NCBI RefSeq assembly: GCF_002278035.1
Contig: NZ_CP022605.1
Location: 434,001-498,000, forward strand
DNA length: 64,000 bases
Reading direction: 5' to 3'
Origin: Ochrobactrum quorumnocens
GTDB lineage: Bacteria > Pseudomonadota > Alphaproteobacteria > Rhizobiales > Rhizobiaceae
Made by a program: the position numbers and the translations under genes. The stretch's first letter is position 1; the number at the start of each line of letters is the position of its first letter. Of the stretch, positions 62,479-64,000 are shown piece by piece. The notes under the pieces are model-generated. The model did no database searches and was not told where the DNA came from. It worked only from the letters and a program-made list of their open reading frames with translations.

Positions 62479-63984
62479 ATGCCGGTAATCCGTCCTGATT
62501 TGAAAGAGCTGAAGGCGACCGCTGAAAGTCTGTCTCTTGACTTATCTTCCGCCGATCTCGATTTCTTTATGGAGGAGATGCAATCGACACTCGACCTTTA
62601 TGACCTTGTCGAGGCAGAGCCTGATTACCTGCCGGATGTTAAGTATCCTCGCACCTCAGGCATACGGCCAGCCCTCGCAGACAATCCCTTGAATGCTTGG
62701 TACGTAAAAACTGATATCAAGGGTGCGGCTCAAGGCAAGCTGTCTGGTAAATCTGTTGTTATCAAAGACAATATTGCTGTTGCAGGTGTCCCGATGATGA
62801 ATGGAGCGTCAACGTTAGAGGGATATGTGCCGGATATAGACGCAACAGTCGTAACACGTTTGTTGGATGCAGGGGCTACCATAGTAGGAAAAGCGCACTG
62901 TGAGTATCTTTGTCTTTCAGGAGGTTCTCATACTGGCGCACTGGGTCCGGTCAGAAATCCTCATCGTTCAGACTATTCGGCTGCTGGATCATCATCGGGA
63001 TGCGCGGTTCTTATCGCGACTGGCGAAGCCGATATGGCAGTCGGCGGGGATCAAGGCGGTTCTATTCGTACGCCCGCTTCTTACTGCGGTATCGTAGGCA
63101 TGAAACCAACATGGGGCCTCGTCCCATACACGGGTGCTATGCCCATAGAGCTTACCATCGACCATCTGGGGCCGATGACGCGCACTGTTGCTGATAATGC
63201 GTTGATGCTTGAGGTACTCGCGGGATACGATGGATTTGATCCGCGACAATCAGCTTCTATCCAACCCCAACAATACACCGATGCACTCGGAAAATCTGTG
63301 GCCGGCTTAAAAATTGCCATCTTAAAGGAAGGCTTTGCACACGCCGAATCCGAAAACGATGTTGACGAAACCGTGCGTGCCGCCGCAGCGAAGTTCAGGC
63401 AACTTGGTGCGACTGTCGAGGAAATTTCTATACCCATGCATCGATTGGGTTCGGCCCTTTGGGTTGTCGTCGCATTCGAAGGCGCAACGGAACAGCTGAT
63501 GAAAGGCAACGGTCACGGATTCAACTGGAAAGGCCTCTATGCCACCAGCATGATCGACGCCCACGCTAAGTGGCGTGAGCGAGCAAATGAGCTCCCGGAC
63601 TCCGTCAAGAAAACAATGCTGGTCGGAGAAAGTATGATACGAGCAGGCAGCGGTCGATACTATGCGAAGGCGCAAAACCTAACCCGCAAACTCCGAGCTG
63701 AATATGACGCTGCACTGGCTCGACACGACCTTTTGTTAATGCCAACTACGCCCATGAAGGCGACACGTTTGCCTGACAACACCGCTTCACGTACGCTCGC
63801 CTTGCGTCGTGCCACAGAAAATATGGCCAATACTTTTCCATTTGATCTAACGAGTCATCCGGCGATCAGTATACCTTGCGGATCAATCGACGGTCTGCCT
63901 ATCGGAATGATGCTCGTCGGAAAGCACTATGACGAAATGACGATTTACCGCGCTGCTCACGCATTTGAACAACTCGAGAGCTAA
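62479..63984 (+). CDS. amidase (amidase-signature family)
   Basis: 501 residues from ATG 62479. Ser-cisSer-Lys triad: Lys96 (VVIKDNIAV), Ser171-173 (SAAGSSSGCAVLIA) and Ser195 (GGDQGGSIRTPASYC). Residues 96, 171 and 195 match the numbering of the nitrile-linked Rhodococcus amidase. It hydrolyses amides to carboxylates. In aldoxime/nitrile clusters the amidase usually follows a nitrile hydratase; here a nitrilase is present, so the amidase may handle amide side products or imported amides. It ends 16 bases before the window edge. It has its own promoter and operator-like site. Confidence 0.92.
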   Translation: MPVIRPDLKELKATAESLSLDLSSADLDFFMEEMQSTLDLYDLVEAEPDYLPDVKYPRTSGIRPALADNPLNAWYVKTDIKGAAQGKLSGKSVVIKDNIAVAGVPMMNGASTLEGYVPDIDATVVTRLLDAGATIVGKAHCEYLCLSGGSHTGALGPVRNPHRSDYSAAGSSSGCAVLIATGEADMAVGGDQGGSIRTPASYCGIVGMKPTWGLVPYTGAMPIELTIDHLGPMTRTVADNALMLEVLAGYDGFDPRQSASIQPQQYTDALGKSVAGLKIAILKEGFAHAESENDVDETVRAAAAKFRQLGATVEEISIPMHRLGSALWVVVAFEGATEQLMKGNGHGFNWKGLYATSMIDAHAKWRERANELPDSVKKTMLVGESMIRAGSGRYYAKAQNLTRKLRAEYDAALARHDLLLMPTTPMKATRLPDNTASRTLALRRATENMANTFPFDLTSHPAISIPCGSIDGLPIGMMLVGKHYDEMTIYRAAHAFEQLES

Positions 63985-64000
63985 CGGAAATCTTAGCGAA

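Noticed and set aside
1..64000. CRISPR arrays, rRNA genes
   Set aside because: No regularly spaced direct repeats and no rRNA-like sequence were seen on either strand.

Overview
The window reads as an accessory-rich stretch of an alphaproteobacterial replicon. The gene content (polyamine-type ABC operon, ribitol-type kinase/dehydrogenase/ABC operon, TrbB fragment, many IS6-family elements) and the codon use suggest Rhizobiales, most likely the Brucella/Ochrobactrum group. This genus-level guess is inference, because no rRNA or other marker gene is present.

Layout. 1-3602: a minus-strand PotD-PotA-PotB-PotC-like uptake operon, running off the left edge. 3799-10922: IS6 and IS110/IS481 debris, a HigBA-like module, a HipBA module and a small inverted-repeat element. 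10998-11572: VapBC. 11662-18612: a complete sugar-alcohol operon (FGGY kinase, SDR dehydrogenase, permease, ATPase, binding protein; minus strand) with a divergent LacI regulator. 18693-24629: broken IS6 and IS110 copies, an unrelated ORF, a PIN toxin with a decapitated antitoxin, HigBA, an IS3 element and a second HipBA. 24889-31888: an amino-acid-type ABC transporter with RidA and a SelA-like PLP enzyme, a divergent IclR regulator, then a convergent amidohydrolase.

31896-44430: a mosaic of relics (FAD oxidase, glutamate-receptor-like channel, IS701, LivF) between IS6, IS5 and IS3 elements. Apparently intact cargo here is an HdeD-like membrane protein, a GT2 glycosyltransferase, an AraC regulator and VapBC. 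44724-49798: LysR with a divergent isochorismatase-like hydrolase, a quinone oxidoreductase, a pyruvate carboxylase fragment, a zinc-ribbon pseudogene and a FitAB-like module. 49965-58055: an IS4 element, VapBC, recQ, a trbB gene cut by an IS6 element, three small unrecognised or immunity-like genes and another IS6 copy. 58408-63984: a nitrogen-catabolic cluster with an FMN-binding protein, an IclR regulator, nitrilase, aldoxime dehydratase and amidase.

Two pathways can be read from the genes. First, aldoxime to nitrile to carboxylate (plus amide to carboxylate), apparently controlled through a repeated ATTC-N8-GAA operator that I find five times. Second, import of an amino-acid-like compound, probable deacylation by the amidohydrolase, PLP-dependent elimination, and clean-up of the reactive imine by RidA.

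The most unusual structural signal is in the IS110 debris. All three IS110-family transposase 5' halves in the window stop at the same codon (after the K-P-Y-V-K position) and run into the same 20-bp palindrome. One is also interrupted by a 288-bp element with 25-bp terminal inverted repeats. Nine toxin-antitoxin loci and at least five different IS6-family members make this a typical island or plasmid-like region with much decay.
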